Shown here: one piece after another, positions 6,917-13,564 of the stretch
How the letters are laid out: each line of letters starts with the position of its first letter
Position numbering within the stretch: the first letter of the stretch is position 1
Program-made: the position numbers and the translations under genes
Notes under the pieces: generated by a model
What the model was told of the DNA's origin: nothing
Seen by the model: only the letters and a program-made list of their open reading frames with translations
Database searches by the model: none
NCBI GenBank assembly: GCA_029778965.1
Contig: JAKPBL010000350.1
Location: 1-13,893, forward strand
Reading direction: 5' to 3'
Length of the DNA stretch: 13,893 bases
Source of the DNA: Bacteroidota bacterium
Lineage (GTDB): Bacteria > Bacteroidota > Bacteroidia > Chitinophagales > Chitinophagaceae

Positions 6917-8125
6917 CTATTTCAGTATCTCCGTGAGCTTCTGTTCCAGGTCGAACCCCCTCAGGTTCTCGGCAATGATCTTGCCGTTGGGGTCTATGAG
7001 CACATTGAAGGGAATACCGTTGAAGCCGAAAACAGGCACTGCCTGGCTGTCCCAGAATTTGAGATCGCTCATGTGCGTCCAGGTGAGTTTATCGTCGGCA
7101 ATGGCTTTTTCCCAGGCCGATTTTTCTTTATCGAGCGATACGCCGAGAATGGTGAAGTTTTTATTGCGGAATTTATCGAAGGCGCGCACTACGTTGGGGT
7201 TTTCCTGGCGACAGGGGCCACACCAGCTTGCCCAGAAATCAACCAATAGGTATTTACCCCTGAAATCGCTGATGGACACGTTCTTGCCGTTGGGATCGGG
7301 CATCGTAAGATTGGGCGATTCTTTACCGACCAGCGACTTATTGGCCTGCTGTTTTTCTATCTCTGCCAGTTGTGCCTGCTGCATTTCATAGGTCTGCTTC
7401 ATGCTCTTCAGCATGCCGTGATTGGGAAACTTCTGCAGGCAGGCATTCAGCCCCGCTTCAAAATCGGCCTTCGTCATCACCCGCGACGATATGCCCAGGG
7501 CAAAGATCGCCACGGCGGGATTGTCGGCTTTCGCCAGGAAATCTTTCAGGTAGCTGTTCATGGAAGCGATCAGCCTGTTCTTTTCTTCGGTGGCAGACAG
7601 CACCAGGCTATCGCCTGCATTTACATTTTTCAGGCTGTCGAGCTGCGCAAATACCTTGTTCACTTCTATGCTGCGGCTGCTGTACTGGTCGATGAACTCC
7701 TGCAGGTGGGCGCTGCCGGCAGAGCCTTTCACCGTGTAGAATTTTTCATGCTTCGACAGATCGACCGACAGATCGATCTTATCAGCGTCGTTCACCAGCA
7801 CCAACACCGGGCCGCCCTCTACCGATAGCTGGTAAAGGCCGGCTTCTTTCGCCTTACCGTTCAGCACCAGGCTGCCGGCGGCGGCGGTTACGCTGCCCGA
7901 ATCGAGGATCACCGGGTTGGCATCGGGACCAAAAGGTATTTCCTCCAGCAGCATTTTGCGGTTAGCCATGGGCGTTAGCTTGTCGGCGTTGCTGTACGAA
8001 ACATCAACGCTGAAACTGCCGCCGCCATCTTTTTGCTTGCATTGGCTGAAGCCCGTAATAAGAACGGCCAGCGCCATACCACTCATCCATTTTTTCGCCG
8101 AAATCATTTTATTATACTTTTTCAT
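6917..8125 (-). CDS. TlpA-like thioredoxin-fold protein, exported, probable lipoprotein
   Basis: A 402-residue exported protein. Residues 1-28 look like a signal sequence (hydrophobic MALAVLITGF) followed by C29, a possible lipidation cysteine; the FSQC context is a weak lipobox because -1 is Gln. Residues about 37-135 look like the beta-rich domain often fused to Bacteroidota TlpA proteins (DUF4369-like), and 140-260 is helical. The C-terminal thioredoxin fold (about 265-402) has the redox motif WCGPC with C302 and C305 and the cis-proline in GIPFNVLIDPNG (P372). TlpA-like proteins reduce or exchange disulfides in the envelope, classically during cytochrome maturation; the partner here is unknown. 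The ATG at 8125 overlaps the gatB 3' end by 14 bases, so translation is probably coupled; an in-frame ATG at 8107 is an alternative start just behind the gatB stop. It converges with the MMPL gene (20-base gap, no hairpin seen). Confidence 0.88.
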   Translation of the reverse strand: MKKYNKMISAKKWMSGMALAVLITGFSQCKQKDGGGSFSVDVSYSNADKLTPMANRKMLLEEIPFGPDANPVILDSGSVTAAAGSLVLNGKAKEAGLYQLSVEGGPVLVLVNDADKIDLSVDLSKHEKFYTVKGSAGSAHLQEFIDQYSSRSIEVNKVFAQLDSLKNVNAGDSLVLSATEEKNRLIASMNSYLKDFLAKADNPAVAIFALGISSRVMTKADFEAGLNACLQKFPNHGMLKSMKQTYEMQQAQLAEIEKQQANKSLVGKESPNLTMPDPNGKNVSISDFRGKYLLVDFWASWCGPCRQENPNVVRAFDKFRNKNFTILGVSLDKEKSAWEKAIADDKLTWTHMSDLKFWDSQAVPVFGFNGIPFNVLIDPNGKIIAENLRGFDLEQKLTEILK

Positions 8126-9572
8126 TTAATTTTTGTTCCAGCAGCCGGGTGGTTGTTTGGGGATCTGCCTTGCCTTTCGATATCTTCTTCACCTCGCCCA
8201 TAAAAAGACCGATCAGGCCTTTTTTTCCCTTGCGGTATTCGGCTACCTTATCGGGCATTTTTGCCAATACTTCCTGCACCCACCGTTCGATTTCACCAGC
8301 GCCCGCATCCTGCAGCAGGTTCAGGCCGGCTGCAAGCGCCGCGGGAGCTGCTGCGGGATCTTTCAACAAGGCAGGCAACAGGCGCGAAGAGGCTGCCGAA
8401 AAACTGATCTTGCCCGCTTCCACCAGTTCCACCAATTCTGCCAGGGCGACGGCCGGCAGCGGAAACTGCGACATCTCGCTCCCGGTTTCATTCAGCCAGT
8501 TTCTTACCGGCCCCATAAGCCAGTTGGAAACTGCCTTGTGCTGCTTCGTATGGCAGGCCGCTGCTTCGAAATACCGAACCAGGCCGATGTCGTCGCTTAA
8601 CATGCGGGCATCATAGGCCGGCAACTGGTACTGTGACTCAAACCGCTGTCTTACCGCTTCGGGCAATGCCGGCATGGTATCGCGGATGGCAGCCAGTTTT
8701 TCGGCCGTTACCACAAAAGGCGGCAGGTCGGGATCGGGGAAATAACGATAGTCGTTCGCTTCTTCTTTGTCCCTCAACGGAAAAGTAATACTCTTATCGG
8801 CATCGAAGCTGCGCGTTTGCTGAATGATGGGTTCACCTTTTTCCAGGAGCGCCATCATCCTGGCAGCTTCAATCTCTATCGCTTTTTTGACATGGCGGAT
8901 GGAGTTGAGGTTTTTCACCTCCACCTTGGTGCCCAGCTTTTTTTCACCGCGCAACCTGACCGACACGTTTGCGTCGCAACGCAGGCTGCCTTCTTCCATA
9001 TTGCCGTCGCAAATGCCCAGGTAGCGAACCAGCTTGCGGATCTCTGTTACATAGGCATAGGCTTCGTCGGCCGAAAACAGGTCAGGCTCGGAAACGATTT
9101 CGATAAGCGGTACGCCGGCGCGGTTGTGGTCAATAGCCGTTTTATACGGATCGGCATCGTGTATGCTCTTGCCGGCGTCTTCTTCGAGGTGAATATGATG
9201 CAGTTGCACATCGCGCTCCTGGCCGCCGGCATGGATATGCACCCGGCCGCCCTGGCAGATATTATTGATGTGCTGGCTGGTTTGGTATCCTTTAGGCAGG
9301 TCGGGATAGAAATAGTGCTTGCGGGCAAACCAGTTCCTGGAGCTGATCTCGCAATTGCAGGCGATGCCCATCCGGACAGCATATTCTACGGCTTGCCCGT
9401 TGAGGCGCGGCAGGGTGCCGGGATAGCCCAGGGTAATAGGGCTGATATGCGTATTGGGCGCCCCGCCGAAATGCGCAGGGTCGCCGCAGAACAGCTTCGT
9501 ATTGGTGAGTAGCTGGGCGTGCACTTCCAGCCCGATCACCACTTCATACTTCTCTGACAAACCGGTCATCAT
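8112..9572 (-). CDS. gatB: Asp-tRNA(Asn)/Glu-tRNA(Gln) amidotransferase subunit B
   Basis: GatB is the kinase and tRNA-binding subunit of GatCAB, which turns misacylated Glu-tRNA(Gln) and/or Asp-tRNA(Asn) into the correct amide form using ammonia from GatA. The 486-residue length is normal. Diagnostic segments are EVVIGLEVHAQL (10-21), TLGYPGTLPRLN (47-58), the family signature RKHYFYPDLPKGYQTSQ (84-100), HIHLEEDAGKS (126-136), GVPLIEIVSEPD (153-164) and GSLRCDANVS (195-204). The C-terminal part ending in LMGPVRNWLNE and GLIGLFMGEVKKISKGKADP is the YqeY-like tRNA-binding domain. Start is ATG at 9572 with a second ATG directly after it. gatA and gatC are not in the window, so the subunits are encoded apart. 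The downstream TlpA-like gene overlaps its last 14 bases. Confidence 0.97.
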   Translation of the reverse strand: MMTGLSEKYEVVIGLEVHAQLLTNTKLFCGDPAHFGGAPNTHISPITLGYPGTLPRLNGQAVEYAVRMGIACNCEISSRNWFARKHYFYPDLPKGYQTSQHINNICQGGRVHIHAGGQERDVQLHHIHLEEDAGKSIHDADPYKTAIDHNRAGVPLIEIVSEPDLFSADEAYAYVTEIRKLVRYLGICDGNMEEGSLRCDANVSVRLRGEKKLGTKVEVKNLNSIRHVKKAIEIEAARMMALLEKGEPIIQQTRSFDADKSITFPLRDKEEANDYRYFPDPDLPPFVVTAEKLAAIRDTMPALPEAVRQRFESQYQLPAYDARMLSDDIGLVRYFEAAACHTKQHKAVSNWLMGPVRNWLNETGSEMSQFPLPAVALAELVELVEAGKISFSAASSRLLPALLKDPAAAPAALAAGLNLLQDAGAGEIERWVQEVLAKMPDKVAEYRKGKKGLIGLFMGEVKKISKGKADPQTTTRLLEQKLNEKV

Positions 9573-9594
9573 ACAAATGTACGACCCGCATAAT

Positions 9595-9628
9595 AAAAGC
9601 CGGCGATTCGTTTGAACGGCCGGCTTTT
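9595..9628 (-). terminator. Strong hairpin terminator between the PDZ gene and gatB
   Basis: Perfect 10-bp stem AAAAGCCGGC (9595-9604) and GCCGGCTTTT (9619-9628) around a 14-base loop that has its own small TTC/GAA pairing. T runs flank the stem on both strands, so it can work in either direction. In context it ends the minus-strand PDZ gene (stop at 9660) and isolates gatB, which begins at 9572, from read-through. Confidence 0.88.
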
Positions 9629-9659
9629 AACCAGGTTGTGGCTGAGGTGGGTTGGTTGC

Positions 9660-10703
9660 TCAGAGCTCCGCCGTTTTTAGCTTGCGGGGCACTTTCAGAT
9701 CGGCCGTCATTTCCTTGCCTTCGCGGGTAAACTTCACGGGCATGCTGATCTTTTTTGCATCGCGGGCGGCTTTCGACACCTCCAGCAGTTCGTTTACGCT
9801 GTTAACGGCTGTGCCGTCGAGGGAAGTGATGATATCGTCTTCTTTGATACCGGCTTTTTCAGCGATCGATCCTTCATCGACATCGATCACTTTCACCCCT
9901 TTCGCATCGTCGGTGTCTTGCGCGCGGATGCCTATTTTCGGCTGGTCGTTGCCCCAGGTAAAATTGAAATTATCTGGACTGCGCCATTCGGGCATATCAA
10001 AATTGAAAGACTGGTAGAGTCCGCCTGTCTTTCCAAGCGTAGCGGTGGCCCTGGCTTCCTTATCGCTGCGTTTATAGGTGACAGTGATTTTTTCGTCGGG
10101 CTTGTGCGATTTGATGGTGGTGCTTAACTCGGCCGGCGAACTGATGGGTTTGTCGTCGATTTTCGTAATGATATCGCCGTTTTTCAAACCGGCTTTTTCG
10201 GCGGCGCTTCCGCGGGTCACCTCGGTGATCACCACTCCGCCGTTTGTTTTTTCGGAAGCCACGCCCAGGTAAGCGTTTTCTCCGCCATTGTCAAAATTGA
10301 AATTACCGGGACCGCTGAACGAAAGCGCCTGTCCGCTCTGGAAAGGTGAACGGGCGCCCCGCCCGATGACTATACGGCCGTCTTTACCGTCAAATACCAG
10401 GTTATTCCTTTTGATCACCGCCAGGTCCTGGCTTTCAAATTCATCGAGGGGTTTACCATTAATGGTAACCAGGTCGTTTTTGATCTCGATGTTCAACCGG
10501 ATGTTCTTACTGCCTTTATCTCCTTTGTCACCCTTATCCCCTTTCTCTCCTTTTTCACCTTTGGTATCGCCTTTCCACTTGATAACGATGTTGTCGTATT
10601 CACCCAGCTTGTTTTTTTCGGTCGTTTTACTTTTCGGCTGCGCTGTTGCCACAGCAGCAACCAGCATGCAAAGGGCGGGAAGGATCATTTTTTTAATACG
10701 CAT
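9660..10703 (-). CDS. Exported protein with two PDZ domains and a collagen-like Gly-X-Lys stretch
   Basis: A 347-residue protein. Residues 1-21 form a signal peptide (MRIKKMILPALCMLVAAVATA, cleavage likely after TA). A short linker follows, then six collagen-like triplets at residues 49-66 (GEK, GEK, GDK, GDK, GDK, GSK). PDZ domain 1 lies at about 144-225, with the carboxylate-binding loop near YLGVAS and GSAAEKAGLKNGDIITKIDDKPI. PDZ domain 2 lies at about 256-338, with IGIRAQ and GSIAEKAGIKEDDIITSLDG. There is no trypsin-like protease domain and no catalytic Ser/His/Asp arrangement, so this is not a DegP/HtrA protease in itself. An adaptor, sensor or peptide-binding role in the envelope is inferred. 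It is transcribed alone: a terminator lies directly behind it and a well-formed promoter with an operator-like dyad lies directly in front. The function is not recognised. Confidence 0.82.
   Translation of the reverse strand: MRIKKMILPALCMLVAAVATAQPKSKTTEKNKLGEYDNIVIKWKGDTKGEKGEKGDKGDKGDKGSKNIRLNIEIKNDLVTINGKPLDEFESQDLAVIKRNNLVFDGKDGRIVIGRGARSPFQSGQALSFSGPGNFNFDNGGENAYLGVASEKTNGGVVITEVTRGSAAEKAGLKNGDIITKIDDKPISSPAELSTTIKSHKPDEKITVTYKRSDKEARATATLGKTGGLYQSFNFDMPEWRSPDNFNFTWGNDQPKIGIRAQDTDDAKGVKVIDVDEGSIAEKAGIKEDDIITSLDGTAVNSVNELLEVSKAARDAKKISMPVKFTREGKEMTADLKVPRKLKTAEL
10506..10559 (-). repeat. Collagen-like coding repeat, six Gly-X-Lys triplets
   Basis: Encodes residues 49-66 of the PDZ protein as GEK GEK GDK GDK GDK GSK. 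Glycine codons vary (GGT, GGA, GGG, GGC) and the acidic and Lys codons alternate as well, so the repeat is kept at protein level rather than being a recent DNA slippage product. The stretch alternates acidic and basic side chains and contains no proline. Confidence 0.8.
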
Positions 10704-10718
10704 AACAATTACGGCTTT

Positions 10719-10759
10719 TTTCGTAGATCAAATATAGCAATCACTTCCGATCTACGAAA
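10719..10759. promoter_or_regulatory. Perfect 11-bp inverted repeat over the PDZ gene promoter, probable operator
   Basis: TTTCGTAGATC (10719-10729) and GATCTACGAAA (10749-10759) are exact reverse complements separated by 19 bases, giving a centre-to-centre distance of 30 bases, about three helical turns. One arm covers the -33 element and the other starts at the last base of the -7 box and covers the expected transcription start. An 11-bp perfect match placed this way is unlikely by chance and looks like a repressor operator. A BlaI/MecI-like or other dimeric repressor is possible, but no regulator gene is in the window. Confidence 0.65.
10729..10759 (-). promoter_or_regulatory. Promoter of the PDZ-domain gene
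   Basis: On the minus strand, TATATTTG (10729-10736) is a perfect match to the Bacteroidota -7 consensus TAnnTTTG. TTTC (10756-10759), one base off the -33 TTTG, lies exactly 19 bases upstream. The transcript would start near 10723, leaving a leader of about 20 bases before the ATG at 10703. Both elements overlap the arms of the inverted repeat. Confidence 0.7.
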
Positions 10760-10769
10760 CTTTTCGGAT

Positions 10770-10823
10770 AAAAAATCTCCCACCCGTCGGGTGGCACCTG
10801 ACGGGTGGGACCTGACGGGTGGG
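10770..10823 (-). terminator. Hairpin terminator behind alaS, with duplicated arm
   Basis: On the plus strand, CCCACCCGTC (10779-10788) is complementary to GACGGGTGGG, which occurs twice (10800-10809 and 10814-10823). A minus-strand transcript leaving alaS (stop at 10837-10839) can therefore form a 10-bp GC-rich stem with either copy, followed after a short spacer by U6 (A residues at 10770-10775). This is a clear intrinsic terminator for alaS. The duplicated arm allows two alternative hairpins with loops of 11 or 25 bases. Confidence 0.85.
10796..10823. repeat. 14-bp perfect tandem duplication within the alaS terminator
   Basis: ACCTGACGGGTGGG occurs at 10796-10809 and again immediately at 10810-10823. 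The unit contains one arm of the terminator stem, so it is either a local slippage duplication or part of a dispersed palindromic repeat family. This window alone cannot tell which. Confidence 0.85.
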
Positions 10824-10836
10824 AAAAGGCTGAAAA

Positions 10837-13461
10837 TCAGAGTTTTTCGCGGATGGCTGCGATCAATTCGGGCAGTCGGCTGGCATCTTGCCCGCCGGCA
10901 GTGGCCATGTTTTTCTGGCCGCCGCCACCGCCTTTGATGAGCGGCGCCGCCACTTCCTTGATCAGTTTGCCGGCATCCAGCCCCCGGGCGGCCACCACGG
11001 TATCGGAAATACCGATGGCGACAAATGCCTTGCCGTCGATATTGGCGCAGAGCACCGCCACGTGGTCGTTTATATTATTGCGCAGATCGAAACACAGCTT
11101 TTTCAGCGCATCGGCACTGCGCACTTCAACCAGGTCGCCAATAAAGTTGACGCCGTTCACGATCTCGTCTTTTTTCAGCAGCTCGTTGCGGATACCGACC
11201 AGGGCACGGTTCTCAAAATGCTCTACCTGCCTGCGTAACTGGGTGTTCTCGGCCAGCAACTGCTCCACCGATTTCTGCACATCGGCGGGTTGTTTCAGGG
11301 CCTCTTTCACCGCCTGCAGTTGCTGTAGCTGCGTCTGCAGCCATTCTTCAGCCGCCTCGCCTGCCAGCGCTTCTATGCGACGCACGCCCGCAGCCACCGC
11401 TGTTTCCTGCCTGAGTTTGAAATAGCCCAACTCACCGGTGCCCGCCACATGGGTGCCGCCGCAAAGCTCGATGCTGAAAGCAGGATCAATGGACACCACC
11501 CGCACCAGGTCGTGGTATTTCTCACCAAACAGGGCCATAGCACCCTGGGCGATGGCCTCCTCTTTCGGCATCTCCCGAACAACAACGGGAATATTTTCGC
11601 GGATCTTCTCATTCACCAGCGCCTCCACGCGGCGCAGTTCGTCGTCGCTCAGCTTTGCAAAATGCGAGAAATCGAACCGCAACTGCTCAGCATTCACCAG
11701 CGATCCTTTCTGCGCCACATGATTGCCCAATACCTGGCGCAGCGCCGCATGCAGCAGGTGCGTGGCCGAGTGATGCGCCTGGGTCTGCAGCCGTCGCTGG
11801 CGGTTAACCGTAGCCGTTACAGGAGCAGCGATGTTCACCGGCAGTTTGTCCACCAGGTGAATGACCAGGTCATTTTCTTTCCGGGTATCGGTCACTTCCA
11901 CCACTTCGCCGTCAAAGCTGAGCCGGCCGGTGTCGCCCACCTGTCCGCCGCTCTCGGCATAAAAAGGCGTGGCGGCCAGCACCAGTTGATACAACTCCTT
12001 ACCTTTTGCCTTCACCTTCCGGTATTTGACCACTTTGGTAACCGTTTCCAGCAGGTCGTATCCCACAAATTCGGTCAGGCTGCGATCGTCGAGCACCACC
12101 CAGTCTTCGGTATCTACCGCCGTAGCGGTCCGGCTGCGGTCTTTCTGCAACTGCAGCTCTTTTTTGAATCCTTCCTCGTCTATGGACACCTGGTTTTCGG
12201 TAGCGATCAGCGATGTAAGGTCAACCGGGAAACCAAAAGTATCGTACAGTTCAAAAGCAGCGGCGCCTTTGATCACCCCATTTTCTTTCCGGGCAACGGC
12301 AATCACTTCGTCCATTTTCCGCAGGCCTTTTTCAAGCGTGCGTAAAAAAGCCTCTTCTTCTTCGCGCACTACGCGCACCACGAAATCGAGTTGGTTGAAG
12401 AGTTCGGGAAATACGGTTTTGAACTGTTCCGCCAGCACCGGCATCAATTGATACAGCAGGGGTTGCCGGTAATCAAGATAAGAATAGTAATAGCGCACTG
12501 CCCGGCGAAGAATGCGCCGGATTACATACCCGGCGTCTTTATTGGAAGGGAGTTGTCCGTCGGCAATGGTAAACCCGATGGCCCTTATATGATCGGCGAG
12601 CACGCGGAACGCAATATCGGTTTTGCCGTCGCCGAAGCCATAACGCTTACCCGTTATCTTTTCGGTAGCGGCGATGGTGCCGGTGAATATATCGGTATCG
12701 TAATTGGAGCTCTTGCCCTGCAGCACGCGCACCAGCCGTTCGAAGCCCATGCCCGTATCGACGTGCTTCGCCGGCAGCGGCACCAGCGATTTGTCTTTCT
12801 GGCGGTTGAACTGCATGAACACATTGTTCCATATCTCGATCACCTGCGGGTGGTCGTTGTTGACGAGGGATTTGCCGTCGACCAGCCCACGCTCGCTGTC
12901 GGGCCGGCAATCCACATGAATTTCAGAGCAGGGGCCGCAAGGACCGGTATCGCCCATCTCCCAGAAATTGTCTTTTTTGTTGCCCAGCAGGATTCGTTCG
13001 GGCGCGATCCATTTTTTCCATTCTTCTTCGGCCTCGGTATCGCGGGGCAGGTTCTCGGCGTCATCGCCCTGGAAAACGGTCACGTATATGCGATCCTTGT
13101 CGATCTTATAAACCTCTGTCAGCAACTCCCAGCTCCAGGCGATGGCCTCTTTCTTGAAATAATCGCCGAAGCTCCAGTTGCCCAGCATCTCGAACATGGT
13201 ATGGTGATAGGTATCGACCCCTACTTCTTCCAGGTCGTTGTGTTTACCGCTGACCCGTAAACACTTTTGGGTGTCGGCTGCGCGTTTATAGGGTGCCTGC
13301 CGGTTGCCGAGAAAGTAGTCTTTGAACTGGTTCATGCCGGCGTTGGTGAACAACAGCGTAGGGTCGTTCTTGACCACGATGGGGGCCGAAGGAACGATCA
13401 CATGTTGTTTACCAGCGAAAAAATCTAAAAAGGTTTGTCTTATTTCAGCACTCAGGCGCAT
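10837..13461 (-). CDS. alaS: Alanine--tRNA ligase
   Basis: AlaRS charges tRNA(Ala) after recognising its G3-U70 pair and also clears mischarged Ser/Gly. The full-length 874-residue protein contains the class II catalytic domain with LLFTNAGMNQFKDYFLG (36-52) and TQKCLRVSGKHNDLEEVG (64-81), then DTGMGFERL (235-243). The tRNA-recognition domain is around 290-460. The editing domain has its zinc site: HSATH (H564, H568) and CGGTH (C667, H671). A coiled linker (about 700-760) is followed by the C-Ala domain with the glycine-rich GGGGGG-type segment (844-848) and a normal end. Cysteines C175, C178 and C185 in GPCGPCSEIHVDC form a cluster in the catalytic domain as in many bacterial AlaRS. The ATG at 13461 gives the standard MRLSAEIRQTFLDFF start. 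It is divergent from the M23-type gene and ends at a strong terminator. Confidence 0.98.
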   Translation of the reverse strand: MRLSAEIRQTFLDFFAGKQHVIVPSAPIVVKNDPTLLFTNAGMNQFKDYFLGNRQAPYKRAADTQKCLRVSGKHNDLEEVGVDTYHHTMFEMLGNWSFGDYFKKEAIAWSWELLTEVYKIDKDRIYVTVFQGDDAENLPRDTEAEEEWKKWIAPERILLGNKKDNFWEMGDTGPCGPCSEIHVDCRPDSERGLVDGKSLVNNDHPQVIEIWNNVFMQFNRQKDKSLVPLPAKHVDTGMGFERLVRVLQGKSSNYDTDIFTGTIAATEKITGKRYGFGDGKTDIAFRVLADHIRAIGFTIADGQLPSNKDAGYVIRRILRRAVRYYYSYLDYRQPLLYQLMPVLAEQFKTVFPELFNQLDFVVRVVREEEEAFLRTLEKGLRKMDEVIAVARKENGVIKGAAAFELYDTFGFPVDLTSLIATENQVSIDEEGFKKELQLQKDRSRTATAVDTEDWVVLDDRSLTEFVGYDLLETVTKVVKYRKVKAKGKELYQLVLAATPFYAESGGQVGDTGRLSFDGEVVEVTDTRKENDLVIHLVDKLPVNIAAPVTATVNRQRRLQTQAHHSATHLLHAALRQVLGNHVAQKGSLVNAEQLRFDFSHFAKLSDDELRRVEALVNEKIRENIPVVVREMPKEEAIAQGAMALFGEKYHDLVRVVSIDPAFSIELCGGTHVAGTGELGYFKLRQETAVAAGVRRIEALAGEAAEEWLQTQLQQLQAVKEALKQPADVQKSVEQLLAENTQLRRQVEHFENRALVGIRNELLKKDEIVNGVNFIGDLVEVRSADALKKLCFDLRNNINDHVAVLCANIDGKAFVAIGISDTVVAARGLDAGKLIKEVAAPLIKGGGGGQKNMATAGGQDASRLPELIAAIREKL

Positions 13462-13477
13462 AAATTCGGAATGATTC

Positions 13478-13510
13478 TTGGTGATGTTGGGTCTTCTCCC
13501 CCTATATTTG
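13478..13510 (+). promoter_or_regulatory. Promoter of the M23-type membrane protein gene
   Basis: TATATTTG (13503-13510) matches the Bacteroidota -7 consensus fully. TTG (13478-13480) lies 22 bases upstream, inside the accepted spacing range. The predicted leader to the ATG at 13565 is about 48 bases. Confidence 0.6.
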
Positions 13511-13531
13511 AAGATGCCGGGGAAAGGTTTG

Positions 13532-13539
13532 CAAAGCTA
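13532..13539 (-). promoter_or_regulatory. Candidate -7 box for alaS
   Basis: On the minus strand this reads TAGCTTTG, fitting TAnnTTTG, about 70 bases before the alaS ATG. No -33 TTTG was found at the right spacing, so support is moderate at best. It is the same octamer as the candidate box ahead of the amidohydrolase gene. Confidence 0.35.
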
Positions 13540-13564
13540 AGGAAATGAGGCCGGGTAGCTATAT

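Noticed and set aside
11449..13260. Two long plus-strand open frames (298 and 289 codons) antisense to alaS
   Set aside because: AlaRS is complete and certain on the minus strand. The antisense products are low in recognisable motifs and are explained by codon bias leaving few stops.
13492..13514. TCTTC/GAAGA inverted repeat around the M23 gene -7 box
   Set aside because: Five-base arms are expected by chance in a stretch this size. Unlike the PDZ promoter dyad, it has no extended match.
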